Positions 1 to 7,380 of a stretch of 12,891 nt of DNA are shown one piece after another; the stretch's first letter is position 1; each line of letters opens with the position of its first letter. Location of the stretch: positions 1-12,891 of the forward strand of contig JWZX01002602.1 in the NCBI GenBank assembly GCA_001275005.1, in the 5' to 3' direction. Source of the DNA: Chrysochromulina tobinii (taxonomy: Eukaryota > Haptophyta > Prymnesiales > Chrysochromulinaceae). The notes below the pieces were generated by a model that was given only the letters and a program-made list of their open reading frames with translations, was not told where the DNA came from and did no database searches. Made by a program: the position numbers and the translations under genes.

Positions 1-315
1 TAGGCGATGGCAGAGGCGATGGCAGAGGCGATGGCAGAGGCGATGGCAGAGAAGGAGGTGAAGGCGATGGCGATGGTTGTGGTGACGGCGGTGGAGATGG
101 TGGTTAAGATGCTGGCAACGGAGGCAATAGCGGAGGAGGCGATGGCGGAGGCGATGGCGGAGGCGATTGCAGAGGCGATCGCAGAGGCGATGGCAGAGGG
201 GGCGGTGAGGGTGATGAAGACGGTGGTCGAGGCGATCGCGGAGGCCGTGATGGCGGTGGAGAAGGCAGTGGCGGTGAAGGTGATGGCGAAGGCTATAGGG
301 ATGGCGGTGGAGATC
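1..315. repeat. Degenerate GGCGAT/GGCAGA minisatellite
   Basis: The first 60 bases contain four near-perfect copies of a 12-base unit GGCGATGGCAGA. Decayed copies (GGCGATGGCGGA, GGCGATTGCAGA, GGCGATCGCAGA) and GGTGATG/GGCGGTGG variants continue to about 315. Because the period is a multiple of three, several frames stay open: the plus strand reads as a Met-Ala-Glu-Ala repeat and the minus strand as Cys-His-Arg-Leu. I treat the plus-strand frame (7-321) as an artefact of the repeat. The minus-strand frame is continuous with the broken gene next door, so the array may be an expanded 3' coding part of that gene. The left end is cut by the window edge. Confidence 0.85.
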
Positions 316-1771
316 AGATGACACCATGCCGACCGGCACAAAGGCCAACGGGAAGCGCGGGTTGAGCGGGCAGAGCAGGAACGGGATGACGTAGCCTGCC
401 GCGACATATGGGTCTCAAAGACGCGCACCATGGCGGCCCACGATTCGAAGCCGAGGCGTGAGTCGCACTTGACGTGGCCGATGAAAGCGTTCGTCTTGGG
501 GTCCCATGTGACCTCCGCCATGATCGTTGCGGGATCAAAGCAGATGCCGAACGGCTCCGTCCGCGGGTCGTAGCCAGCGGCTGTATATAGAAGCGATGCG
601 CCTGCTGCCCCCACTCGAGCTGATGGCAGCCGACTGCCACAAACGGCCCGCCCTTGTCAAATGGTGGCAGCCGCCTCACATCATCGGGCGACGGCGGCCA
701 ACGGTACACATCCCGAAACAGCCGATAGCCGCTCGCTGTGCTCTTCGCGTGCATCAGCGTGGCGAGTGCTCGCGCGGTGGGTGTGAGTTTCAGCGGCTCG
801 CCGCCCTTTTTCACGTCATCGCCCTTTGGCACGCGCACGAGGGAGAGGTAATGCAGCTCGTCGAGCGTGTTGTTGAGCGGGTGCTGCTTCTTATCAAACA
901 GTCCCCGCTGCCAGAGTTCCTGGTGCAGGCGCGCCGTCGGCGAGGTGAAGCTACGCATCGCGGTGTCCTGCGCGGCGAGCCTCGCACTCGCCGTCGTGTA
1001 CCGACTCTCGAAGAGGCAGTGCGCCCGCTTCTCGCGGTCGAGGTCGCCCTCGAGCGCCACCAGCTGCGAATGCAGCGATCTCACCTTGCCGCGCAGCGCA
1101 TCGGCCGCCATCAGCTCGCGCGTCGCGCGCTGCCCAAGGTCGCTCAGCATCTCCGCCACACGCAGCACGGCGGCCTGAGCACCGAGCGCCTCCGAATAAT
1201 TTAGCTGCTCGAAGAACTCCTTCTCATGCTGTCCGCTGATCACGTGCTTACGAAAGTCGAATTCCAAACACTCGTGACCACATTTGCAAACCACCCGAAG
1301 ATCGCGCCGCGGAGGCCTTGGCGGCAGCACACGCAGCACGGAGCTGCTCACGATGATTGGCTGTCGATTGCACCATTGCTTCGTGCGCAGAACTTCCTCC
1401 GACTCGGTCGTGCCCGACGCAAACTGCGCCTCGGTGCTGCTGCCAGCCGCCTCAGTGCGTACGCGTTTTACATGGACAGCATCCAATTCCTCCTCAAGCC
1501 TTTCAAGCATTCTTTGCCGTATGCCCTCGCGGTCCAAAGTACCACCGAGCTCTGATACAAGCATGCCGCTCAGCTTGTCGAGGAAGGCGATCCAATCTGC
1601 TGGTCGGCTGCGAAGCTCGCGGATTGCGCCGGTAGTGGTCGGCGCTTCGGCTGCGGATATTGTGGCAGCCGTGCCCGCGGGCACGCCGACGTGCTAGAGA
1701 AGCGGGCGCAACCACGGCGCGGCGTCGCTCTCGTTGGCGTGGGCGAACGGCTGAGTGGACGGATGCTCCAT
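314..1771 (-). pseudogene. Broken transposase-like gene (zinc finger, coiled coil), one nonsense codon and two frame changes
   Basis: The best start is the ATG at 1769-1771. Its frame reads 25 residues and meets TAG at 1694-1696, then continues in the same frame through 1684 to about 580. This stretch has a C-x3-C-x8-H-x5-H zinc-finger-like motif (Cys136, Cys139 region, His147, His153, counted from the GTG at 1684), a helical coiled-coil stretch (about residues 165-245), and a basic segment SGYRLFRDVYRW (318-329). Near 580 the convincing coding signal moves to another frame (GYDPRTEPFGICFDPATIMA), and near 400 it moves again (AGYVIPFLLCPLNPRFPLAF). Both moves are -1. That last frame stays open through the minisatellite to base 1. 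The layout (zinc finger, coiled coil, then a hydrophobic domain with acidic residues) recalls P-element/THAP9-like transposases, but no family is certain. TAG ends three intact genes here, so recoding of TAG is unlikely. Sequencing error or unseen introns remain possible. Confidence 0.5.
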
Positions 1772-1900
1772 GTCCGAAGGAGTGCGTCTCGGTGTCGGGC
1801 ACGCAATGCAGGAATACAGGACCGTGAAGTCTCCTGTTCATGAATTACATTCACGCTCGGCGGTTTAAGCGATGTAAACTGGTGTTTTCAGGATAAGTGG

Positions 1901-2016
1901 CTTTTACCCTGCTTTTACCCTGGATACGGAGGCTCGAGGACTTTTACCGTTTTACGCAATTCTTGTCCAGCTGGACACTTTTACCGTCTTACGCCAAAAT
2001 GCGCCTACTTTTACCC
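1901..2016 (+). repeat. Five-copy CTTTTACC array
   Basis: CTTTTACC occurs at 1901, 1912, 1941, 1978 and 2008, all in the same orientation, five times in 116 bases. Copies 3 and 4 belong to a longer repeat of 18 bases (1940-1957 and 1977-1994) with one mismatch. The array sits 130-245 bases upstream of the ATG of the broken minus-strand gene and downstream of the START-like gene. One more copy, in inverse orientation, lies at 3114-3121. It may be a set of protein-binding sites, for example transposon subterminal repeats or promoter elements. The sequence alone does not say which. Confidence 0.6.
1964..1977. repeat. 14-base perfect palindrome TGTCCAGCTGGACA
   Basis: The palindrome has no spacer, is centred on an E-box (CAGCTG), and lies between the third and fourth CTTTTACC copies. 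About 0.8 perfect 14-base palindromes are expected by chance in a window this size, so only its position inside the array makes it notable. Confidence 0.4.
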
Positions 2017-2132
2017 TACCCCCACCCTATGCCGACGCCATATCCGCGCGACGCCGCTGCATACGAGGTTCGGAAACTTTTAGAGGTTCCACACGGGAGA
2101 GACCTTGAACTCGGCCCTATCCGACTTTAAAC

Positions 2133-3062
2133 CTACACAGACTGCTCCGTGCTCCAAAATAGCCTCAAGGAGTCCCACATATGCGATAGGCGATGCTGCA
2201 CGGCCCTCGTAGCCTGCGCGAGCCCCGCACCAACTTTCTCCGCATGGTCTGTCGCGCGCTGGGAAGCGGCCGCCGCGGCCGCCCTCTTCCTCTCCATAAA
2301 GTGGCCCGACAGCCACAGCGTGCCCTTTCCCGCCATGTCGCCTGCAATGCCGCTCGCGTCAAAGATGACCAAGTTAGGTACGACCTTGCGGTTCACCTCC
2401 ATGACGCCGGCGGCGTAGATGTTGACATCATTTGCGCGCTGCTCGAGGCCCACGTAGACGGTGAGCGTGTTGAACGGCTTCTTCGCCGTGCTCGGTTGCT
2501 CCGGGTCGAGGGTCACGAGCGCACAAAAGCAGTTTCGCCCGACCTTGTCAACGATGATCTTCTGGGAGTAGCGCATCTCGCCGGTCGAGGATGTGATGAC
2601 GCGCTGCGAACGCAGCGTCAGGTCCTGCCGGTAGTAGACGTCCGAGTCGCTCTTCCTGCGCGTGACCCGAATGGTCGATACCTTGTCGGCATTCCACTTG
2701 AGCTGCAGAATGCCGCTCAGATAGGCCATCAGTACCTCCTCGCATGTGCACGAAGGCGCAATCTGCTCGCTCTCCGCCAGTACCCAATCACCACCTAGTT
2801 TCGTCGAGCATATGTAACCGTGGCGTCCATCACTGCCTTGGTGCCAGCGAAAGCTCGAGCTCGAACGGACTCGCTCGAAGGCTCGTTTCATAGCGGCCTG
2901 AGATTGGAAGCGGCGGAAAGTAAATTCACTGCCTTGGCCGTACTGCAGCGTATCTGGAGCTGATTGATCGAACTTTCTTCGATGCTTGGCGATCGCGATG
3001 TTAGACGACGTACTCAGCGCCATCAGGGTCAAGGTCGCGCAAAGCTTCAAGCGTGTTCGCAT
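2133..3062 (-). CDS. Secreted START-like (SRPBCC fold) lipid-binding protein
   Basis: This 309-residue protein begins at ATG 3060-3062 and ends at TAG. Residues 1-25 form a signal peptide: basic start, hydrophobic LTLMALS, likely cleavage after AIA25. Residues about 60-255 resemble a START domain, which binds a lipid or sterol in a hydrophobic cavity. The clues are the spaced aromatic and charged strands WVLAESEQIAPS, LKWNADKVSTIRVT, DVYYRQDLTLRSQRVITSS, then MRYSQKIIVDKVGRNCFC and NLVIFDASGIAGDMAG. After residue 256 comes a poly-alanine stretch and an amphipathic helix ending LRLFWSTEQSV, which could lie on a membrane. START proteins are mostly cytosolic or attached to membranes facing the cytosol, so a secretory form is unusual. 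The gene is head-to-head with the CS-like gene. The fold assignment is by pattern, so moderately sure; another SRPBCC family is the main alternative. Confidence 0.68.
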   Translation of the reverse strand: MRTRLKLCATLTLMALSTSSNIAIAKHRRKFDQSAPDTLQYGQGSEFTFRRFQSQAAMKRAFERVRSSSSFRWHQGSDGRHGYICSTKLGGDWVLAESEQIAPSCTCEEVLMAYLSGILQLKWNADKVSTIRVTRRKSDSDVYYRQDLTLRSQRVITSSTGEMRYSQKIIVDKVGRNCFCALVTLDPEQPSTAKKPFNTLTVYVGLEQRANDVNIYAAGVMEVNRKVVPNLVIFDASGIAGDMAGKGTLWLSGHFMERKRAAAAAASQRATDHAEKVGAGLAQATRAVQHRLSHMWDSLRLFWSTEQSV

Positions 3063-3232
3063 GTTGCGACGCGTGATTGCAATCTCGAGCGCGATCTGTC
3101 AGCTTATATGTGAGGTAAAAGGTCCTGAATCACAATTCCTGAGTGTGCGCTCCCCTCTTTTAAGTCTTGTTCTGACTTAAAGAATTATGATCATGTTTCC
3201 CGAGCTTCGGCGCGGACGCGCGCTTCACCCTT
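3063..3232. promoter_or_regulatory. Shared promoter of a divergent pair, with an 8+8 inverted repeat
   Basis: About 170 bases separate the two start codons. The inverted repeat TTTAAGTC (3159-3166) / GACTTAAA (3174-3181) has a 7-base spacer and lies near the middle. ATGATCAT, an 8-base palindrome, is at 3187-3194. An inverted copy of the CTTTTACC motif is at 3114-3121, 52-59 bases upstream of the START-like ATG. No clear TATA box is seen. Assignment as a promoter rests on gene geometry. Confidence 0.5.
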
Positions 3233-3847
3233 ATGGTTCTTCACAAGCACACCGCCGGCGCATATTTGCCTCGACAGTCCAAGCCTTTCATGAGTGTCTC
3301 GTTGCTGGTCGTGGCGCTCATGCCGCTCGCTCGCGCAATGTCACTCATCGGTAGCGGCGCGCAGTCGTGGGGCTCATGGAAGCATCAGACCACTTCAATA
3401 CACCTTGAGCTGGTCCTCGCTCCAGAGGTGAAACCGGCGAACGTGCGGTGCGAAGTTGGGGAGGGATTCCTGTGCGCCTGGCAAGATGCGAGCTATGACG
3501 CCTTCTATGAGGACGGCGTGTGGAATGGCGAGGCGGTCATCGAGGACGAAAACCCGGTACCACCAATCTTGTTCGGTCGTTTCGCTCAAATTGTGCTTGC
3601 CGCTGGATTAGAGTGGGACGTGGAAGCGCGCGACGGCTCCAACGTGCTGTCGATTTCGCTGCCGAAGCCAACGGCGATCGACGTTGTCGACGGCACCAGC
3701 ATTAGTGATGCAATTTTCGATGAGACGCTTCACCTCAACGGCGAGCAATGTTTGCTGCCTGGCCTCTCCGTGCCAACGGCAGCTAGTGCGGCCGGCGCGC
3801 AGTCAAGCAAGCCCGCAACTCCGAAAGTCTTCAAAATCAAGCTGTAA
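3233..3847 (+). CDS. CS/p23-like domain protein with signal peptide
   Basis: The frame encodes 204 residues from the first ATG. The second ATG, at 3290 (Met20), gives a cleaner signal peptide (VSLLVVALMPLARA) and may be the true start; neither has a purine at -3. Residues 49-83 (WKHQTTSIHLELVL and the strand KPANVRCEVGEG) and 126-146 (LEWDVEARDGSNVLSISLPK) follow the CS/p23 pattern: an opening W-x-Q-T, alternating hydrophobic strands, and a late Trp strand ending in a basic residue. CS domains are beta-sandwiches that bind Hsp90 or other partners. A region of low complexity (181-197) leads to the basic end KVFKIKL. No ER-retention signal is present. It is divergent from the START-like gene, and both products appear to enter the secretory route. 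The CS match is weak, and a different small beta-sandwich is possible. Confidence 0.55.
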   Translation: MVLHKHTAGAYLPRQSKPFMSVSLLVVALMPLARAMSLIGSGAQSWGSWKHQTTSIHLELVLAPEVKPANVRCEVGEGFLCAWQDASYDAFYEDGVWNGEAVIEDENPVPPILFGRFAQIVLAAGLEWDVEARDGSNVLSISLPKPTAIDVVDGTSISDAIFDETLHLNGEQCLLPGLSVPTAASAAGAQSSKPATPKVFKIKL

Positions 3848-3915
3848 GTCGTGAAAGTCTCGCCTTGCGTGCCGGTACTGTACGCAGTTCGTGAGGTGTT
3901 GCTGAGATGACAGGG

Positions 3916-3949
3916 GTGACTCTGTCGTTCATTGGACGGCCAGAGTCAC
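3916..3949 (+). other. Hairpin with 9-bp perfect stem
   Basis: GTGACTCTG (3916-3924) pairs with CAGAGTCAC (3941-3949) across a 16-base loop, 69 bases after the stop codon of the CS-like gene. Each arm contains TGACTC, a bZIP (AP-1/GCN4-type) core. It is either an RNA hairpin in the 3' untranslated region or a paired DNA site upstream of the GT32 gene. About one or two such 9-bp stems are expected by chance in the window. Confidence 0.4.
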
Positions 3950-4080
3950 GACGGAGCGCCTCCAGACGCTGAAATTTTTTAGGAGCGATTGCGCCCTCGA
4001 CGACGATTGAAAAGCCGTCCCGTCATGGCGCTTTCACGGGGCACTTTCCGCAACGCGTCGTTTTAAGCGCATTTCGGCCC

Positions 4081-5709
4081 ATGTCGGGGTTGTCGGCGTA
4101 CCTTGCAAACGCGGGCTTCGAGGACGCGGCCGGCGGCCTGCGCGGCTGGGAGAAGCTGTGCGGGCAGTCGCGCTGCGCCGAATCATATATCGAGCGTGTG
4201 GACGGTCGCGACGGCTCCTCGACGCACGCGGCCGCACTGCGATGCTCGCCCGACGACTGGACCTCCGTGCGGCTAAAGCAGCGGCTCAACGCTCCGCTTC
4301 CAGGTGGGCCGGTCGCGCTGGACGCGTGGGTGCGTGCCGGCTCGGATAGCTGGATGTCGCCGTCTGCGTCGCTCGAAGCGCGTCTCGAGCTGCACTTTGA
4401 GGACGCCGACGAGGCGCTCGGTAGCTGCTCCGTGCAGCGCTTTGAGCTGCCGGCGGCGTGGGAGCGCATGCGCGTGAGCTGCACGCCGCCCGTCGGCTCG
4501 ACGTCGGCGTGGGCCGTGGTGACCTTTGCATGCGTACGCGGTCAGGCCACGCTCCTCGCGGACGACGTGGCGTTCAACGTGCTCGAGGGCGAAGGCGGCG
4601 CGCCAGACTCGGCAGGTGTACCTCTCGCGGACACGCCAGCGGCGGTAGCGGCGGCGCCGATCCCGCGCGTGGTGCACGTGATCTTCGGGCTCTCGTCCGA
4701 CTTTGGCGGCAAGCCCTTTGGGCTCGTGCACCACCTCGTCCTCAAGGCCGCCCTCCACTTTGTGCGCCCTTCGATCGCCTTCTTCCACCACGCCCACGAG
4801 CCACGTGGGGTGTGGTGGGAGCGCACCAAACAGCTGCTCGCGTTGCGGCGCGTGCAGCCGCCCACGAGCATCTTCGGTCAGCGCGTGCGCAAGTTTGCGC
4901 ACCAGGCCGACGTACTCCGCCTCGAGGTCCTCCAGCAGCATGGGGGTGTCTACCTCGACCTCGACGTCGTACTGTTGCGTCCACTCGATGATCTGCTCCA
5001 CTCGGCACACGAGCTTGTGCTGGCTCATGAAGGCGTGGACGGCACGATTGGTGCGGGCAACGCGATGATGCTCGCACGCCCGAACGCCTCCATCCTCGGC
5101 GAATGGTACCAGCGGTACCACACCTTCTCGGACGCCGTCTGGAATGGCTTCTCAGTCCGACTGCCCATGGAGTTTGCCATCTCGCGACCCGATTTAGTGC
5201 GCACGCTCGACTACACGGCCTTCTACTGGCCTCCATGGAATCCCTGGGGGGTCGCACAGCTGTACCGCACGCCGCGCTGCCTCATGAGCGGCCAACACGC
5301 GGTCCATTTATGGGAGACGAAGATGTGGGGGTCGCTACTCTCTGGCCTCGAACCAGCACATCTCGACTCGAATGGCTCGTGTTTCGCGCGCCTTGCGAGC
5401 GCGGTGCACGAGGGCACCTTCCTTTTTGGGACGGCAACCGTGGCGGAAGGGCAGCGCATGGACGAAAATGATCACCTGATCCACAGCGCGAGCCTCGCCG
5501 CGCAACTCGAGGCCACGCCGCCGCTCGAACGCCGCCTCGCATCAACGCCCGACGCGCTGCCACCGCAGCTCCGCCCGTTTTTGCGCAAGTGCGAGGACGC
5601 GTTGCCCGACAAGTGTGCCGCGTGGGCGAAGGCGGGCGAGTGCGCGCGCAACGCGGAGTACATGAGGGAGCAATGTGCGAAGGCTTGTGGGTTTTGCAGC
5701 CGCGCATGA
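4081..5709 (+). CDS. GT32-type glycosyltransferase with beta-sandwich N-terminus and C-terminal ShKT domain
   Basis: The 542-residue product has three parts. Residues 7-168 look like a carbohydrate-binding beta-sandwich: it opens NAGFED, has WEKLCGQSRC and paired cysteines, and ends LLADDVAFNVLEG. Residues 195-420 are a glycosyltransferase sugar-binding DxD region: PRVVHVIFG opens it, and HQADVLRLEVLQQHGGVYLDLD carries the nucleotide-sugar/metal site with Asp293 and Asp295, as in GT32 enzymes of the Och1/capsule-sugar type. Residues 504-539 hold six cysteines (504, 512, 521, 532, 536, 539) in ShKT spacing, a small disulfide module often found attached to extracellular enzymes; no toxin role is implied. 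GT32 enzymes usually act in the Golgi lumen, but no signal or anchor is visible before Met1. The frame is open upstream to about 3970 without another ATG, so a first exon may be missing. Donor and acceptor sugars cannot be told. Confidence 0.9.
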   Translation: MSGLSAYLANAGFEDAAGGLRGWEKLCGQSRCAESYIERVDGRDGSSTHAAALRCSPDDWTSVRLKQRLNAPLPGGPVALDAWVRAGSDSWMSPSASLEARLELHFEDADEALGSCSVQRFELPAAWERMRVSCTPPVGSTSAWAVVTFACVRGQATLLADDVAFNVLEGEGGAPDSAGVPLADTPAAVAAAPIPRVVHVIFGLSSDFGGKPFGLVHHLVLKAALHFVRPSIAFFHHAHEPRGVWWERTKQLLALRRVQPPTSIFGQRVRKFAHQADVLRLEVLQQHGGVYLDLDVVLLRPLDDLLHSAHELVLAHEGVDGTIGAGNAMMLARPNASILGEWYQRYHTFSDAVWNGFSVRLPMEFAISRPDLVRTLDYTAFYWPPWNPWGVAQLYRTPRCLMSGQHAVHLWETKMWGSLLSGLEPAHLDSNGSCFARLASAVHEGTFLFGTATVAEGQRMDENDHLIHSASLAAQLEATPPLERRLASTPDALPPQLRPFLRKCEDALPDKCAAWAKAGECARNAEYMREQCAKACGFCSRA

Positions 5710-5715
5710 GTGATG

Positions 5716-5746
5716 AGACGATGACGAGATCGTCTTAAGATCGTCT
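5716..5746 (+). other. Stem-loop and direct repeat just after the GT32 stop codon
   Basis: AGACGAT (5716-5722) can pair with ATCGTCT at 5729-5735 or with a second copy at 5740-5746. The two ATCGTCT copies are part of a tandem AGATCGTCTT repeat with an 11-base step. The element starts seven bases after the stop codon, so it would lie in the 3' untranslated region. Two competing pairings could give alternative structures. Confidence 0.4.
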
Positions 5747-6191
5747 TGCAGAAGTGGAGATGGGCGCGGATTTGGCCGCCACTGACAGCACAGCTCGCAC
5801 ACGTGCGACAGGCTTTGGGTCTGTAACTATATACATGGAAATAATCGTGCCTCGGTCAAGTCTTTATAGTCCGTCGATGTCGAATTCGATTCCGGGATCC
5901 TCGGGCCTCGGCCGGGCAAATCGGGATCCAAGCATGTAGCATCGGCGACTGACAGAGAGAGATGCCACCTGGATGCCACGCGAAACGCTGGACGCGGACC
6001 CTATCAAAGGATCGCATTCGCAATCCGATGAATCCGATCCACGCACGATCCATCAATCCTCTTCGCATAAAAATGTCGAATAAAAATGTAAAATCACATA
6101 TCAGCCGAACACCGTCGGTGTCTCAGGGTGACAGCCGCCCCTCAGACAGCCCTCTGTGCTCTGAGCCCTCACAGTACACGCACGCTGCCGT
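5747..6191. other. Gap between two convergent genes, with short AT-rich direct repeats
   Basis: The gap holds the 3' regions of both glycosyltransferase genes. On the plus strand, ATAAAAATGT is repeated at 6067-6076 and 6080-6089, the second overlapping AATAAA (6079-6084), a possible polyadenylation signal for the plus-strand gene. AATCCGATG is repeated with a nine-base step at 6022. On the minus-strand gene's 3' side there is a small hairpin CTCAGA/TCTGAG (6141-6165). The long frame 5962-6450 runs antisense into the fucosyltransferase-like gene and looks non-coding. Confidence 0.5.
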
Positions 6192-7325
6192 TCACCCCAT
6201 GAAGACTGCTCCGTGTTTTTTGTGCGTCTCCTTCCATCGCTTGCGCCTGCCTTCCGAAAAGCAGTTCCCGCCCTTGGGCAGCTCATCCGCTTTCTCACAG
6301 CAATCCCACATCCGCCACTCTGGCAGTGGACGGCGATACTCTTGCCAGCAGCGCGGAAACAGCACGAGGCCTCGTGAGATGAGGGCCGCCGCCATCGACA
6401 AGGCGGAGCGCGACATCACCAGGGCGTCTGCGGAGACGAGCCGGTGGTAGGCGACGCTGAGGCTGGTGCGATCCTCAGCCGCGACGTTGCTGTACCGAGA
6501 GAGATCAAAGACTACGTCCGAGCCATTCAAGCCCTCTCGGCTCATCAGCGCCACATCCTCGAGGCGACCGTTGCTCTGCACGCGGAAGAAAGGCGCGCCA
6601 CCGGCACCACCGCCCACCGGCACGGTGCTGAGTAACTCGACTCGGAGGGCCTTCACGGCCCTTACGTAGTAGCCGACTGGCAGGGCTCGCTCGGCCACGT
6701 CGCCTAACCGCACATGGATGGCAACCTTGGCCCCCCACGCCTGCTGCAGAGCGTGTGTATGCCAGCTTTCTGACGGTTTCATGACCGCGGAGTAGAGCTG
6801 GCGTATGGCTGGTCTCGCACGTTGTAGCCACAGCTGCGGCCAATCTGAATGGCAGCTGAAAAAGTCGTAGCAATTGTCCGCGGTGAACACGGGCGTTCGG
6901 CCACGACTGTCTGCGCAGCACACTGCCTGGCGGAAGCTCGCATTGGTCTCGACTTTCCGCAGCCAACTCGGAGCGTAGTGCGTGCTCGCGCATGTCGAAG
7001 TCAAATTTGCACGATTCAAGCAGTACCGGCAAGGTCTGGCAAAGGGCCACGTGGCCGCACTGCTTGGCTTCCGCCGCACTTGATGTTGGCTCGAACGGTT
7101 GAACGATGGGTACGCAAGGCTGAAACCCATGAGGTTCTCTGGTTCCTCAGCACTTTCACCATGCGCCTTGCCTTGGAATGGAACGTGCACGTAACGGAGG
7201 CCAAGGTGCATGGCGGCAGCTATGCACATCATCTTGCTCTCAAGTTGGTGGCCGAAGCCATCGAAGGATATTTGGCCAATGTGACAAACCGGAGTCTCTG
7301 CCGGCTTCACACAACTCGCACGCAT
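6192..7325 (-). CDS. Fucosyltransferase-like protein (GT11/GT23/GT68 superfamily type)
   Basis: The 377-residue product from ATG 7323-7325 shows the two ends of the fucosyltransferase fold. Residues 21-30 (FDGFGHQLES) match the glycine-rich loop seen as GxGNQ or GFGxQ near the start of GDP-fucose enzymes. HVRLGD (204-209) matches the H-x-R-x-G-D loop that holds the GDP-fucose phosphates. Residues 295-317 (RLVSADALVMSRSALSMAAALI) match the C-terminal strand-helix found in GT11 and O-fucosyltransferase families. Ten or more cysteines suggest an oxidising compartment. The start looks truncated: the frame is closed by a stop just upstream and there is no signal anchor, yet a neighbouring frame from ATG 7416 encodes a hydrophobic MQLFVTLGGIACTSLTL that would serve as one. 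Length is within the family's usual range. Acceptor unknown; it could be a peptide or a glycan. Confidence 0.75.
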   Translation of the reverse strand: MRASCVKPAETPVCHIGQISFDGFGHQLESKMMCIAAAMHLGLRYVHVPFQGKAHGESAEEPENLMGFSLAYPSFNRSSQHQVRRKPSSAATWPFARPCRYCLNRANLTSTCASTHYAPSWLRKVETNASFRQAVCCADSRGRTPVFTADNCYDFFSCHSDWPQLWLQRARPAIRQLYSAVMKPSESWHTHALQQAWGAKVAIHVRLGDVAERALPVGYYVRAVKALRVELLSTVPVGGGAGGAPFFRVQSNGRLEDVALMSREGLNGSDVVFDLSRYSNVAAEDRTSLSVAYHRLVSADALVMSRSALSMAAALISRGLVLFPRCWQEYRRPLPEWRMWDCCEKADELPKGGNCFSEGRRKRWKETHKKHGAVFMG

Positions 7326-7380
7326 TCAAAACCGCATAAGGCGTCCAATCTGACCGGTCGTTGGGGAGTGTGAGAGATGT

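Larger units (their letters stand above)
1772..2132. other. Intergenic region without a gene
   Basis: This gap separates the broken transposase-like gene from the end of the START-like gene. It is more AT-rich than its surroundings and contains the CTTTTACC array and the 14-base palindrome. The only long frame (1897-2130, plus) begins with GTG, overlaps the array and shows no protein character. Confidence 0.6.

Noticed and set aside
1-315. CRISPR array
   Set aside because: Units are contiguous 12-base repeats with no unique spacers, and the gene content is eukaryotic.
7-321. Plus-strand frame reading as a Met-Ala-Glu-Ala repeat
   Set aside because: It is a by-product of a 12-base tandem repeat, with no non-repeat protein sequence.
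527-1204. 225-residue plus-strand frame
   Set aside because: Antisense to the transposase-like gene, arginine-rich and without domain pattern, typical of a GC-rich shadow frame.
1694-1696. TAG recoded as an amino acid in the transposase-like gene
   Set aside because: Three intact genes in the window end with TAG, so a plain nonsense change is simpler.
1897-2130. Plus-strand frame over the CTTTTACC array
   Set aside because: It starts at GTG and its residues simply follow the repeat.
4273-5121. 282-residue minus-strand frame within the GT32 gene
   Set aside because: Arginine- and histidine-rich antisense shadow of a gene with clear catalytic motifs.
5606-5709. ShKT module as a sign of a toxin gene
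   Set aside because: The module is the tail of a glycosyltransferase, and such domains are common in non-toxic extracellular enzymes.
5881-5930. GAATTC and two GGATCC sites close together, like a cloning linker
   Set aside because: The flanks show no vector sequence, and such sites are not rare at this base composition.
5962-6450. 162-residue plus-strand frame
   Set aside because: Half lies antisense to the fucosyltransferase-like gene, and the rest is low-complexity intergenic DNA.
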